From Methanocella_A sp049676595 (GTDB taxonomy: Archaea; Halobacteriota; Methanocellia; Methanocellales; Methanocellaceae): a DNA stretch of 64,000 bases. Made by a program: the position numbers and the translations under genes. The DNA is taken from NCBI RefSeq assembly GCF_049676595.1, contig NZ_CP187259.1, forward strand, positions 1,488,001 to 1,552,000, in the 5' to 3' direction. Shown here in pieces: positions 43,262-52,679 of the stretch. Below the pieces are notes generated by a model. That model saw only the letters and a list, made by a program, of their open reading frames with translations, did not search any database and was not told the DNA's origin. The first letter of the stretch is position 1. Every line of letters starts with the position of its first letter.

Positions 43262-43411
43262 TTATATGATATTTTTTTCGTTCTGACTCTTTATATATAG
43301 CGCGATTGCACCGACGGTGAGTCCAACGGCAAGCCCAAAGACTGCCAGCTCTAACAACTGATCATCACTCTTTTTATTATCTCTTGCCTGCATCTCCTTT
43401 TTAGTCGGCAT
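43262..43411 (-). CDS. Small single-pass membrane protein
   Basis: 49 residues; ATG at 43409-43411, TAA at 43262-43264. A charged N-terminal half (MPTKKEMQARDNKKSDDQ) is followed by one hydrophobic helix (about 20-40) and a lysine-rich end. Too short for common ORF calls; its SD is weak. It sits between the helicase pseudogene and the PIN-like gene. Confidence 0.5.
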   Translation of the reverse strand: MPTKKEMQARDNKKSDDQLLELAVFGLAVGLTVGAIALYIKSQNEKNII

Positions 43412-43478
43412 AATGATCCCTAATTAATTTGTTTGTATATTATATGCTTAGATATATCAATCTATCTCTACTTTATCT

Positions 43479-44063
43479 TCAGACCTCTGCTATCTTTCTT
43501 AACTTATGACCATTCCTGTATAAAGTCTTTTTTGGAGGCATAAATCCAAGTTTTCTATAATCATCCGGTAAAGCTCCATTCCTTAACCATTCAATAGGTT
43601 GCTCTTTTAAATTTGTCGGATTTACCCATACAATTACTCTTATTTCTTCGCAAGTTGTTGAAATATTTTTAAAGTGAACTCTTACATGTTCATCTAACGA
43701 TATTACCGTTTTATCAGTCCTATACGCTAACTCAATAAGGTGAATGTCTTTTAGCACGATTCTTAAAACATTCGCATCCTTTTTAACATACTCAGATGCA
43801 GAAATCTTATCTCTTAACTCCTCGTTTTTTGGGCAATTAATCTTGTGGAGTCTCCGTTTTTCTCTCATTGACTTTCGCCATTTTATGGAGTATTCTGAGT
43901 CGTGTCGTTTCCATTCTGAACATAACTCCTCCGACATAACTGCATGGTACTCTTTTTTATACACCCATAGTAAAAATTTAATACAATGTTTCGACTGAAC
44001 GCTCTCTTTATCGCTCGAAGCTGACCCTACACATGCATCGATTATCAACCATTTACCCGACAT
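43479..44063 (-). CDS. PIN-like nuclease candidate
   Basis: 194 residues. The start KWLIIDACVGSAS has the opening aspartate of a PIN domain. DIHLIELAYRTDKTVISLDEHVR (about 103-125) supplies the further acidic residues (D103, E107, D119) in PIN-like order. It begins 12 bp after the ATPase gene, in its operon, and is the likely effector of a two-gene defence-type module. AT-rich. The PIN assignment is by motif pattern only. Confidence 0.6.
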   Translation of the reverse strand: MSGKWLIIDACVGSASSDKESVQSKHCIKFLLWVYKKEYHAVMSEELCSEWKRHDSEYSIKWRKSMREKRRLHKINCPKNEELRDKISASEYVKKDANVLRIVLKDIHLIELAYRTDKTVISLDEHVRVHFKNISTTCEEIRVIVWVNPTNLKEQPIEWLRNGALPDDYRKLGFMPPKKTLYRNGHKLRKIAEV

Positions 44064-44075
44064 ACTAATGTACTC

Positions 44076-45467
44076 CTAATCCGATGCATCGAGATATCTG
44101 CTATCAGCTTCTAATGCAATGTCGGCAAAGTCTATCGGGCACTCGCCAAAAGCACCTGCTTTATCAAAGCTAGCACTTTTAACAATTGATTCACCATTAT
44201 TACCCCGGGCAAACCAGTGAAGTTTGACCTTTCTATATGGGATTTTTCCTTCGGCAATCAAAGTTTGAATACCAGTCAATAGTAACATGCTGTGTGTTTC
44301 AATAACGACTTTTACTCCTCTGTTTGCTGCTTCTACGATAATATTTGCCATATTGTACTGGGCTTTGGGATGAAGGTGAACTTCCGGTTGTTCAATATAT
44401 ACTAATTGATCTTTTTCTGCAATTAAAAGTGCCACTAATACTGGTAAAGTCTGTCCAATGCCAAATCCCACGTCTGCAATGTTTACCATATCTTTTTCGT
44501 CATCACTATCCGTAGATAATCGGTGTACAAGTATCTCTACTTGAGTATCAGTAACTTTGTTTGTATCAATCTTACTTGTTAAGGACAGGTCTGAGAGCCA
44601 CTCATTTAATTTACTTAAACGCGGATCATTAGCTAACTTCCAGCTGTTTATTATACTGGCAACATAGTTATCTATTGTACCCGGGAATCTTGGACCTACT
44701 GCAGTTGTTTTATATGTACGTTCAGTATTAGTCCTCAGGGCTGGTACATGTATGATCCTTGTTATGTAATTTTCAATTACCAATAAGTTTTCAAACCCTA
44801 GAAATGGGAAATACTGCTCCGTTATCATTGTTTTTGTTTTTACATCCAGGGTGTTAATCATTAAACCCAAAAAGCATCGTTTTCTCTGTACATTAAACCT
44901 GAAACCCAATTTTTCTGTAATATCCTCATCGTACGTATTCTCATTTTTATTGTCTTTGATCATGCTAAAAACACTATTTGAGAATACGTTCAGGAAATCA
45001 TTTATAATCGGGTATTTATTAATTAGCTCCCGTTCGGACATTTGTCCATTTATCTCGAATTCATTATTCTCGATTTTGTATTTAGTTTCTACCAGCTCAA
45101 CCGGCTTGTTAGTCCCTTTAGTAAAACTTTCAGAAATTGACTTATCCTCATCAAAATCAATTTTTATAGAAAACTGTTTTGATCTTTTCGGTCCGAATTT
45201 AGAAATAAAATTATCTGCCGAGTTAAAATTAACATGGGGTCCACTTATCAATAGGTCTCCCGGATCATATACTTCATCTAAAGTCTGTTTCATCATCAGC
45301 AGTGGTTGCATGATGCTTGATTTGCCTGAACTATTTGCTCCAGCAAGGATGGTTAAACTAGATATCTGAATACTGGTTTTATTTAATAACGACTTATATC
45401 CGGCTACTGTTATTCCTGTGATACCATTTTTGTGGTTACCCTTATTACCCATAGTATTAGAACCCAT
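44076..45467 (-). CDS. ABC-type AAA ATPase, DUF3696-like
   Basis: 463 residues. Walker A GANSSGKSS at about 43-51, signature-like region with GFGIGQTLPVLVALL, Walker B YIEQPEVHLHP, and the H-loop VVIETHSMLLL, i.e. the Rad50/SMC-type core used by OLD and AbiL-like proteins. The ending (HWFARGNNGESIVKS...GAFGECPIDFAD) follows the DUF3696 pattern. No TOPRIM domain. It probably senses a trigger and controls the PIN-like protein downstream. Confidence 0.8.
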   Translation of the reverse strand: MGSNTMGNKGNHKNGITGITVAGYKSLLNKTSIQISSLTILAGANSSGKSSIMQPLLMMKQTLDEVYDPGDLLISGPHVNFNSADNFISKFGPKRSKQFSIKIDFDEDKSISESFTKGTNKPVELVETKYKIENNEFEINGQMSERELINKYPIINDFLNVFSNSVFSMIKDNKNENTYDEDITEKLGFRFNVQRKRCFLGLMINTLDVKTKTMITEQYFPFLGFENLLVIENYITRIIHVPALRTNTERTYKTTAVGPRFPGTIDNYVASIINSWKLANDPRLSKLNEWLSDLSLTSKIDTNKVTDTQVEILVHRLSTDSDDEKDMVNIADVGFGIGQTLPVLVALLIAEKDQLVYIEQPEVHLHPKAQYNMANIIVEAANRGVKVVIETHSMLLLTGIQTLIAEGKIPYRKVKLHWFARGNNGESIVKSASFDKAGAFGECPIDFADIALEADSRYLDASD

Positions 45468-45623
45468 ACTCTTGCCTAATCTAATCTATTTACTTCCTAT
45501 AAAACTATTTTTCGCTCATATGGATTTGTGATAGTTTCAGCATAGATTATTGTAATAATGGCTGATCTATTGCGATAATCTTATTGAGGCCCGGTAATCT
45601 GCATAAAAAATATCGGATTTTAT

Positions 45624-46316
45624 TCAATTTTGGCCAATTGTTCTAAACAAGCCAATTATCTCCGCTTTTAACATGCTCATCTTCTCATCATCTTTCGGAT
45701 TCCATGCCCCATTTGCCGCTCCGGACGGGTGTGGCAGGTAGAACACACGAACACCATGAGCACCCGACTCCTTTTCCCACTCCGACACCCAGGCCTTCGC
45801 ATCATTACCGACACAAATGATGAACTTTGCACCCAGCCCTATTGCATCGGATAATTCCTGCCTCAGCCACTGATCAGCGCACAGTCTGGCGTTTTTGGTC
45901 TTGAAGCAAGGTGCCTCTTCAGACTGTTTATCCGTGCAGCATTTGTGGAGATGAGTCCAGTAAACGTTATTGGCCATGATCTCCTTCAGGCACTCGATCT
46001 CTGCCGTGTACTGGCCTTCCAGATATTTTCTGTTAAAAGTGGCTAACTGCCCGATGATCCACTGCGGAGGGGCACTTGCAGTCATCAGCTGGTGGTGCCA
46101 GCCTTCGGGGGATTTCTGCCTCGCATCCATGTATGGCTCGATAAACGCTGTCGTTGGATCCCGGGAGATGATTATTCCTGTAAAGTGGTTTTGATTCCGG
46201 GGCTCGGGTATGCCGACAATTGGGATGTCATTCCTTGTCTTGAACTCGCATTTTTGGGGGCAAGAGGGTTTAGTGGTGACGTTTTGAGCGTTAGAGATAA
46301 AATCGGTAAATTGCAT
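45624..46316 (-). CDS. Uracil-DNA glycosylase superfamily-like protein
   Basis: 230 residues. Motif A-like IIISRDPTTAFIEPY (about 48-62), the middle motif VYWTHLHKCC (about 118-127) and motif B-like LPHPSGAANGAW (about 198-209) follow the UDG-superfamily order. The usual catalytic GxDPG is replaced by SRDPT. Eight cysteines, with CPQKC near the N-terminus, hint at a metal or Fe-S site. Glycosylase activity is uncertain. Divergent from the nuclease-like gene at 46370. Confidence 0.65.
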   Translation of the reverse strand: MQFTDFISNAQNVTTKPSCPQKCEFKTRNDIPIVGIPEPRNQNHFTGIIISRDPTTAFIEPYMDARQKSPEGWHHQLMTASAPPQWIIGQLATFNRKYLEGQYTAEIECLKEIMANNVYWTHLHKCCTDKQSEEAPCFKTKNARLCADQWLRQELSDAIGLGAKFIICVGNDAKAWVSEWEKESGAHGVRVFYLPHPSGAANGAWNPKDDEKMSMLKAEIIGLFRTIGQN

Positions 46317-46369
46317 AAGGGGAAATATAGTATGGTTTATTTATTATAACTATTGTTATCTATCTAATA

Positions 46370-46948
46370 ATGCAGATCAATAAGCTTTCGCCCGACACGC
46401 CGATTATAGGATTGGAGAACTCAAAGCTCGTCGATTTCTGGGCGTGGGCATACTCTGATGTCCTGGTAAATACGAACCGCTCTGTGCTGGCTGAGTTCAT
46501 AGTGGGAAGCATGCTCGGAGTTGTAAAACAGCCCCGTGTTGAGTGGGATGTCTGCGATTTATATTATCATGAGAGGAAAATTGAGGTCAAGTGCTCTGCA
46601 TACCTCCAGAGCTGGCCACAGCAAAAAATTTCGCCGATTGTGTTTGATATCGCGAAGAAGCTGGCAGACAATACCCTGTCTGATATCAATTCTAAAGTCC
46701 CCATGCGAATCTCTGATTGTTATGTATTTTGTTTGTTCGTAGCGAAAGATAAGGACTCTGCCAATATCCTTGATATGGGTGCATGGGAATTCTATGTTTT
46801 GAATACTGCTACGCTATCAAAAACGATGGGTGACCAAAAAAGCATCCGGCTCTCCCGGTTGTGTCAGATTTCTGAACCTGTAAAAATTGATCGCCTTAAA
46901 GAACGGGTCGATACTGAGCTTGGCTTAACCCCGAAAAGTGCTGACTGA
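46370..46948 (+). CDS. PD-(D/E)XK nuclease-like protein
   Basis: 192 residues. RVEWDVCDLYYHERKIEVKCSAY (about 56-78) has the restriction-endonuclease core: D60 or D63 with E72-x-K74. The preceding NRSVLAEFIVGSMLG helix also fits this fold. 53 bp separates its start from the divergent UDG-like gene, so they probably share regulation. Confidence 0.65.
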   Translation: MQINKLSPDTPIIGLENSKLVDFWAWAYSDVLVNTNRSVLAEFIVGSMLGVVKQPRVEWDVCDLYYHERKIEVKCSAYLQSWPQQKISPIVFDIAKKLADNTLSDINSKVPMRISDCYVFCLFVAKDKDSANILDMGAWEFYVLNTATLSKTMGDQKSIRLSRLCQISEPVKIDRLKERVDTELGLTPKSAD

Positions 46949-47242
46949 TGCTTATATTTTTAACTGTTTGTTGGACTACCGTATGGCAAACATAAGTGAA
47001 GTCTGCCTGAGGGGAAATTAAAACTATCTATTTGCATGGATAGGCAGCAAATTTGATCTTCGTGATATTGCCATTTTATTAAGCATCAGCCTGGATGTAT
47101 GGTATCTGATCATTAATTTATATATTTCACATTTCATAATATGCATAGATATAGTAAACTACAGAAAATTTTATTACAAATAGGATTGTAACGTACTTCC
47201 AATCGTTGGGTGCATATATATTTTCTTAAGAAGGGGTTAGTG

Positions 47243-48292
47243 GTGGCTGTTCAATTTAATGAATTATTCCCAAATGCTGATATTAATTTAAGTAACATCG
47301 GTTTTATTTTTGGAGCTGGAACTTCAAAAGAAGCCGGGTACCCCATTATGAAAGATTTAACAATCAATGTTATTGATCAGCTGGACTTCCAAGAACGTTG
47401 TAGTCTCGAAAAAGTTCTTAAGGATGAACTAATCGATTATGATCTATCTGGTGGTACCCCAGATATTGAAATTATATTGTCACTATTATCTAAAAATCAA
47501 AACAATAGAAAGTATTCCGGAATCATTAATTTAGAAAAAACTATAAGAAGTAACATTATTCAGGATTTATTAAATATTAAAGATCCGAATCTAGAACATC
47601 ATATAAAATTTTTTTCGGCAATAAAAAAAATTTTTAACAACACACATGAGACAATTTGGATATTCACAACAAACTATGATATATTGTTTGAAATGGCTGC
47701 AATGGAAGCAAAAATACCTATCTATAATGGGTTTGAAGGTATCTTTAATCGCTATTTTGATATTGAAAGATTTAATTTATCCTATGGTAAAATCGATACA
47801 CGCTTTAGGCACTTTAACGAACCAAATATTAAATTATATAAACTACATGGTTCATTATCATGGTTTAAACGCAATGGTTCAATAACTGAAATTAGTGATT
47901 TCCGATCGCAAAGTAAAGATAGCTTATCACTGATTTTGCCTCGAAAAGAAAAAGTATTGGATACGTTGGATAATCCTTACGATTTATTGTTCACTCATGC
48001 TAGTCGAGTGATTGGTGATAAATGTAAGTATCTTGTTAGTTGTGGCTATAGTTACAGAGATCAACATATAAATGATCAATTAATTATCCCGAAATTACGA
48101 GAAAATAAGATACAGCTAATTGCTTTATTTGGAGATATGCCCGATTCTATCGACAACTTAACATCGTATAATTCATTTGGGTATGTATCTACTAACATAA
48201 AAAAAATTGGTAAAAATCCAATAGTTGAACAATCAAAATGTTGGAAATTTAGTGAATTTGCAAATATGTTTGTGCAAAAAGCGGGTTTGTGA
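47243..48292 (+). CDS. SIR2-family NADase/effector
   Basis: 349 residues from GTG 47243 (AAGGGG six bases upstream; the preceding GTG is also possible). SIR2-like Rossmann motifs: GFIFGAGTSKEAGYP (about 20-34), FTTNYDILFE (about 146-155), KLHGSLSW (about 205-212). Together with the HerA gene 6 bp downstream this is the known SIR2-HerA antiphage architecture, in which SIR2 depletes NAD+ or cleaves nucleic acid when triggered. Very AT-rich. Confidence 0.85.
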   Translation: MAVQFNELFPNADINLSNIGFIFGAGTSKEAGYPIMKDLTINVIDQLDFQERCSLEKVLKDELIDYDLSGGTPDIEIILSLLSKNQNNRKYSGIINLEKTIRSNIIQDLLNIKDPNLEHHIKFFSAIKKIFNNTHETIWIFTTNYDILFEMAAMEAKIPIYNGFEGIFNRYFDIERFNLSYGKIDTRFRHFNEPNIKLYKLHGSLSWFKRNGSITEISDFRSQSKDSLSLILPRKEKVLDTLDNPYDLLFTHASRVIGDKCKYLVSCGYSYRDQHINDQLIIPKLRENKIQLIALFGDMPDSIDNLTSYNSFGYVSTNIKKIGKNPIVEQSKCWKFSEFANMFVQKAGL

Positions 48293-48298
48293 GGTTAT

Positions 48299-49993
48299 AT
48301 GTCGGAATATAAGATAGGCAAAGTTATCGGGGTTTCTGGTGACAAAATTGATATTCAAGTTTTAAATTTTTCCAGTGAAGATGGGAAAATCACTGGAGTA
48401 CCTGATTCTATGTGTATTAATGTTGATACGGAAAATGGGCCTCAGCCGTTACTAATTGGACAACCCGGAAGTTTTATAATAATTTCTTTAACTATGGGTA
48501 AACTATTATCAATGATTGTTGATATACAAATGAAAGAATTTATACCTCGCACAAAAAAATTAGATATGGACGATGGTATCCCAATAGAATCATCTATAAG
48601 AACAATTTCTGCTATTCCGATTGGTACTATTGATTCATCTGGCCGATTCGACAGGGGAACAGATATTTTACCTACTGTAAATAGTGATGTATTTGCGGTA
48701 CTTAATCAAACATTGGATGGTGTATACGAAAGTTATGCTGAAGGTAACTTCTCAATTGGGAAATTATCTTTAGTACCTGCTCAAGATGCGAAAATAAATC
48801 TTGATGCTTTTCTGACGAGACATGCTGCTATCCTAGGGCAAACGGGTGGGGGCAAGTCCTGGACTGTAGCGTCAATTCTTCAAAAGATCGCCCAATTTCC
48901 TGATTCTACTATTATCTTATTTGATTTACATGGTGAGTATAAAAACTCATTTGGAGATTATGCAGACTATATCGATGCCTCGGAATTAGAGCTTCCCTAT
49001 TGGTTAATGAATAGCGAAGAGCTTTTGGGTTTGATGGTTGATCGAACAGAATTTGCTGCTCCAAATCAAATAGCTAAATTTAAAGAATTACTCCAAAAGG
49101 CAAAAGAAACGCATGAAGAGAATAAAAGTTTGGGTATTTCCAAAATAACTATTGATACGCCTGTGTTTTTTAATTTTAATGGGATTATAAATGAGTTCAG
49201 ACGATTGGATGTAGAAATGGTTCAAGGGGTAAAGGGTGAGAAAAAGGGTCCACTAAATGGTGAATTTACAAAATTACTAATGAGGATCGACTCTCGGTTG
49301 AATGATAAACGGTATGATTTAATTTTTCATCCTATAAAATTTAATACATCAGCCTCTATGGAAACACTATTTCGAAAAATTATGGGAAAAGAGAATGGTA
49401 GAATAAAGAAAGTGGTTATAATTGATTTGAGTTATGTTCCTTATGATGTTAGAAATTCAGTATTATCTTTGATTATGAGATGTTTATTTGATTTTGCTTA
49501 TTGGTATAAGCGTATTAATCAAAAATCTTATCCAATAGCAATTTTTTGTGATGAAGCCCATATATACTTAAATGATAATGATCCATCGACTGAAGCGGTA
49601 AGGAAATCTGCTGAACGAATATCAAAAGAGGGAAGAAAATATGGAATTAGCCTTACTGTAATGAGTCAAAGACCTAGAGAAGTATCTTCAACGATACTGT
49701 CTCAGTGTAACACCTTTTTATGTTTAAGAATAACTAACCCTGACGATCAAATTTATGTAAAAAATTTACTTCCTGATTCCATTCAGGGTATAGTCAATAT
49801 TTTCCCAATATTAAGAAGGGGTGAGTGTATCCTATTAGGTGATTCGGTAATAATGCCAACTCGGATAAAAATTGATCCACCAGAGCCTAAACCTTGTAGT
49901 GATGATACATCGTTCTATCGTATATGGGCCTCGGGATATACTGAAGTTGATTTTAAACAGGTATTATCGGCTTGGAGAAAGCAAGAAATCTAA
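48299..49993 (+). CDS. HerA-like ATPase/translocase
   Basis: 564 residues. N-terminal beta-barrel (HAS-barrel-like, about 1-110), then the ATPase: Walker A GQTGGGKSW (about 180-188), Walker B AIFCDEAHIYL (about 418-428), and the arginine/sensor region MSQRPREVSSTILSQCNTFLCLRI. HerA proteins form hexamers on DNA. The second gene of the SIR2-HerA pair. Stop overlaps that of the convergent restriction enzyme by 4 bp. Confidence 0.88.
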   Translation: MSEYKIGKVIGVSGDKIDIQVLNFSSEDGKITGVPDSMCINVDTENGPQPLLIGQPGSFIIISLTMGKLLSMIVDIQMKEFIPRTKKLDMDDGIPIESSIRTISAIPIGTIDSSGRFDRGTDILPTVNSDVFAVLNQTLDGVYESYAEGNFSIGKLSLVPAQDAKINLDAFLTRHAAILGQTGGGKSWTVASILQKIAQFPDSTIILFDLHGEYKNSFGDYADYIDASELELPYWLMNSEELLGLMVDRTEFAAPNQIAKFKELLQKAKETHEENKSLGISKITIDTPVFFNFNGIINEFRRLDVEMVQGVKGEKKGPLNGEFTKLLMRIDSRLNDKRYDLIFHPIKFNTSASMETLFRKIMGKENGRIKKVVIIDLSYVPYDVRNSVLSLIMRCLFDFAYWYKRINQKSYPIAIFCDEAHIYLNDNDPSTEAVRKSAERISKEGRKYGISLTVMSQRPREVSSTILSQCNTFLCLRITNPDDQIYVKNLLPDSIQGIVNIFPILRRGECILLGDSVIMPTRIKIDPPEPKPCSDDTSFYRIWASGYTEVDFKQVLSAWRKQEI

Positions 49994-51318
49994 TTTTTCA
50001 TACCTATTATCATTTCTAAGTCAACCTCTGTTGGGAACTCCTCATCGAGAATCCTCGAAGGACTTTCCATCCTTATATTTTTCTCATACCATTCCGATTC
50101 TCGATCTAACAAATATTCTAGTTCAATATTTTCAATGTTTATTATCTTCTTTATCTCTTGCGCTAACCTCTTACCATTAATAAGTACAACTGGGTATTTA
50201 TCGTCAAAAAGTTCTTTCTGAGAATTAACGGAGTATCTTCCAGTAGTCACATATACTCCGATCCATCCCCTTTGAAGCCTTGCCACAACTCTTGCCAATT
50301 CTTCGCCATTTATTGACGTATCTGGTTTTACACACTTCGCTTGACCGAGTACCACAATTTTTGTTTTAGATAATCCCCCATCGATATCTAATCTGCTTAC
50401 GAAGTCGACTCCACCATCCCCTGATTTCTTAGTTACCCATCCTCTGTTACATTTTTCACCAATGATCTTGGTTGCAATAAGGGATGATAGTCCTTCAAAG
50501 CTATGTTTTTTCTTATTATAATAATTATAAACATGGTTCAATAAATCAATATCATCATCTGCATTTTGATCTTTAGTATCTACCACAGATCTTTCTGATA
50601 CCCTTCTCTGTAACCTATTAATGCTCTCATTACCTTGTTTAACCCACTCCTTCCAAGCTCTCGGCGCATATCTTAAAGTTTCTTCAGAGGTTAGGTTAGA
50701 ATCTCTTCTATCATCGATCCAATCCCAAGAAAATTCTTCATTTTCATTATCAATTTTAAGAATAGCAATCTCAAAAACGAGGTTTGTAAAATACATTGGA
50801 TTTTGATTATTCTTTTGGATTTCTTTCTGAGTGCGAATAAACATATTGATAGGTATACCATAGCCTTGGAATGATCGATACCCTTTCCTTTCTCCATTCA
50901 CCAATTCTTGTTTAAACAATAAGATTGGTGGTGCAAATACTCGGTCGTTAGATGAAAAGTAACTTGGAAATAAGTCAACCAAAATTTTATTACCTTCTGA
51001 TTCAAAAGCTGTCTTAGCGGATGTTTTATTATCCCCATTATAAATCGCGTAGCCATCATCAGGGTTAATAACATCAATCCAAGGTGTGATCTCACTACCC
51101 TCTTTAAATGGGTTACTATGAAGAATTATCGCAGGAATTCTTGGCATATCTTTGTTTGGCTCTTTTACTTTTGCATAGCTAAAAATGCCTTTACCGCCAA
51201 TTCCAACTCCCGTTGAGTGTCTACCCTTTGTTAATCTAATAAAATCCTCAAATTTTGTATCGTTTATTTCTTTTCCGGGATAGTAATACCTAAAAATTTG
51301 ACCGATTTTAATTTTCAT
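49990..51318 (-). CDS. AspBHI/MspJI-like modification-dependent restriction endonuclease
   Basis: 442 residues. An N-terminal recognition domain (about 1-250, with FRYYYPGKEI, ITPWIDVINPDDGYAIYNGDNK) resembles the SRA-like reader of AspBHI. The C-terminal Mrr-type nuclease has SGDGGVDFV and, about 20 residues later, QAKC (about 300-327). This family cuts DNA containing modified cytosines. It is convergent with the SIR2-HerA pair and of similar AT-rich composition, so probably arrived with it. Confidence 0.8.
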   Translation of the reverse strand: MKIKIGQIFRYYYPGKEINDTKFEDFIRLTKGRHSTGVGIGGKGIFSYAKVKEPNKDMPRIPAIILHSNPFKEGSEITPWIDVINPDDGYAIYNGDNKTSAKTAFESEGNKILVDLFPSYFSSNDRVFAPPILLFKQELVNGERKGYRSFQGYGIPINMFIRTQKEIQKNNQNPMYFTNLVFEIAILKIDNENEEFSWDWIDDRRDSNLTSEETLRYAPRAWKEWVKQGNESINRLQRRVSERSVVDTKDQNADDDIDLLNHVYNYYNKKKHSFEGLSSLIATKIIGEKCNRGWVTKKSGDGGVDFVSRLDIDGGLSKTKIVVLGQAKCVKPDTSINGEELARVVARLQRGWIGVYVTTGRYSVNSQKELFDDKYPVVLINGKRLAQEIKKIINIENIELEYLLDRESEWYEKNIRMESPSRILDEEFPTEVDLEMIIGMKN

Positions 51319-51557
51319 ATTAAACTAAGCTATTATTAGATAAGCGATAGATAAACCTAATCATCTTAATAGCACATTTATTTCATAAAAATGAACCTAA
51401 CTATCCCTTATCTCTGGTTTTGTATTTATATCTCTAATATTACCCTACTCTTGTCTGTAATTTGGAACAAGTTACTAGCATTATTAATCTGCTTCCTTTT
51501 TCAACAGATTGTGGCAACTTTTTCATGGTAACCCTATCGTAGCTATTTTGAACCGGA

Positions 51558-52490
51558 TCATTCCCGCTTAGTCGAACCCACCATCCTCTCCCCCTTCTCC
51601 GACAGCGGAAACTCCGGCACCAGCTTCTTCGCCCTCCGATACTCCCTCAACGCATCATCCTTCATCCCCTTCTCTAGATACAGATCCCCGATCCCGGCGT
51701 GTAGCTCCGCCTCATTCGGCCTCTGCCGTATCGCTTTCTTATACTCGGAAATCGCCTCGTCGACCCTGCCTTTACGATGCAAAACATCCCCGATCCGTTG
51801 GTACACATCCGGAGCATTGGGCATGAGTTTCTGCGCAGATTTGTATGCATCCAGCGCCTCGTCCAGCCTGTCGATCGAGAGCAGGAATTCGCCTATGATA
51901 AAAGGGATCATCGGATTGTCCGGGTCCGAGGCTCTCGCCTGCGCATATTCCTCGTATCCTTCGGATTCATCCCCTGCCTGGATCAACGTGCTTCCCAGGT
52001 TGATCCTGGCCTCAAAATAGTCCGGCTCGGATTCCAGTATCTCCCTGTACACCCCGATGGCCTCATCGTACTTCCCTGCGGCTGCGACTTCTTTGGCCCA
52101 CTCGTACATTAGCTCATAATCCTCTGGGTCGCTATCGTAGGCGATTTTATACTCCCGGCTGCTATCTTCCTCCCGTCCCATCTTTGTGTAGACGATCGAT
52201 TTCCAGTAGCGGGCCTCAGTATAGTCTTCATCCAGCTCGATGGCCTTATCGAATTCTTTTAGCGCCTCCTCATATGCGCCATTACGGTACAGCGCCTCTC
52301 CAATCAGTCTGTGCGCTTCGACATCATCCGGCTCAAGCTCGCTCATCTTCCTGAATTCCTCGACTGCTCTGCCGTAATTACCCATGTCCATCAAGTCTCT
52401 GCCCATCTCAAAGTGCTTATCCAGTTCTAGATCTGTGCTTAAGTCGAATTTCTCTTCTTCAAATGTTGGTGCGCCGGGTTTGGGTGTCAT
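51558..52490 (-). CDS. TPR-repeat protein
   Basis: 310 residues with about seven to eight TPR units (about 28-295) and a charged N-terminus. GC-rich again, so it marks the return from the island to host-like composition. Acts as a scaffold; partner unknown. Confidence 0.75.
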   Translation of the reverse strand: MTPKPGAPTFEEEKFDLSTDLELDKHFEMGRDLMDMGNYGRAVEEFRKMSELEPDDVEAHRLIGEALYRNGAYEEALKEFDKAIELDEDYTEARYWKSIVYTKMGREEDSSREYKIAYDSDPEDYELMYEWAKEVAAAGKYDEAIGVYREILESEPDYFEARINLGSTLIQAGDESEGYEEYAQARASDPDNPMIPFIIGEFLLSIDRLDEALDAYKSAQKLMPNAPDVYQRIGDVLHRKGRVDEAISEYKKAIRQRPNEAELHAGIGDLYLEKGMKDDALREYRRAKKLVPEFPLSEKGERMVGSTKRE

Positions 52491-52679
52491 ATTAATTTCA
52501 AATTACATTCACATAATTTTATAATTTATTGATTAATCCGGACAGTATCTCCGCCGGGTGCTATTAAGCCTCCAGGCTCGCCCCGGGGCCAAGCATGCCA
52601 GGCTAATATTTGCGATTGAAGCGATTCCGATCAAAAAATCTTTTGGCATGCCTGGCCCCTTGGCATTCCATGAAAAATA

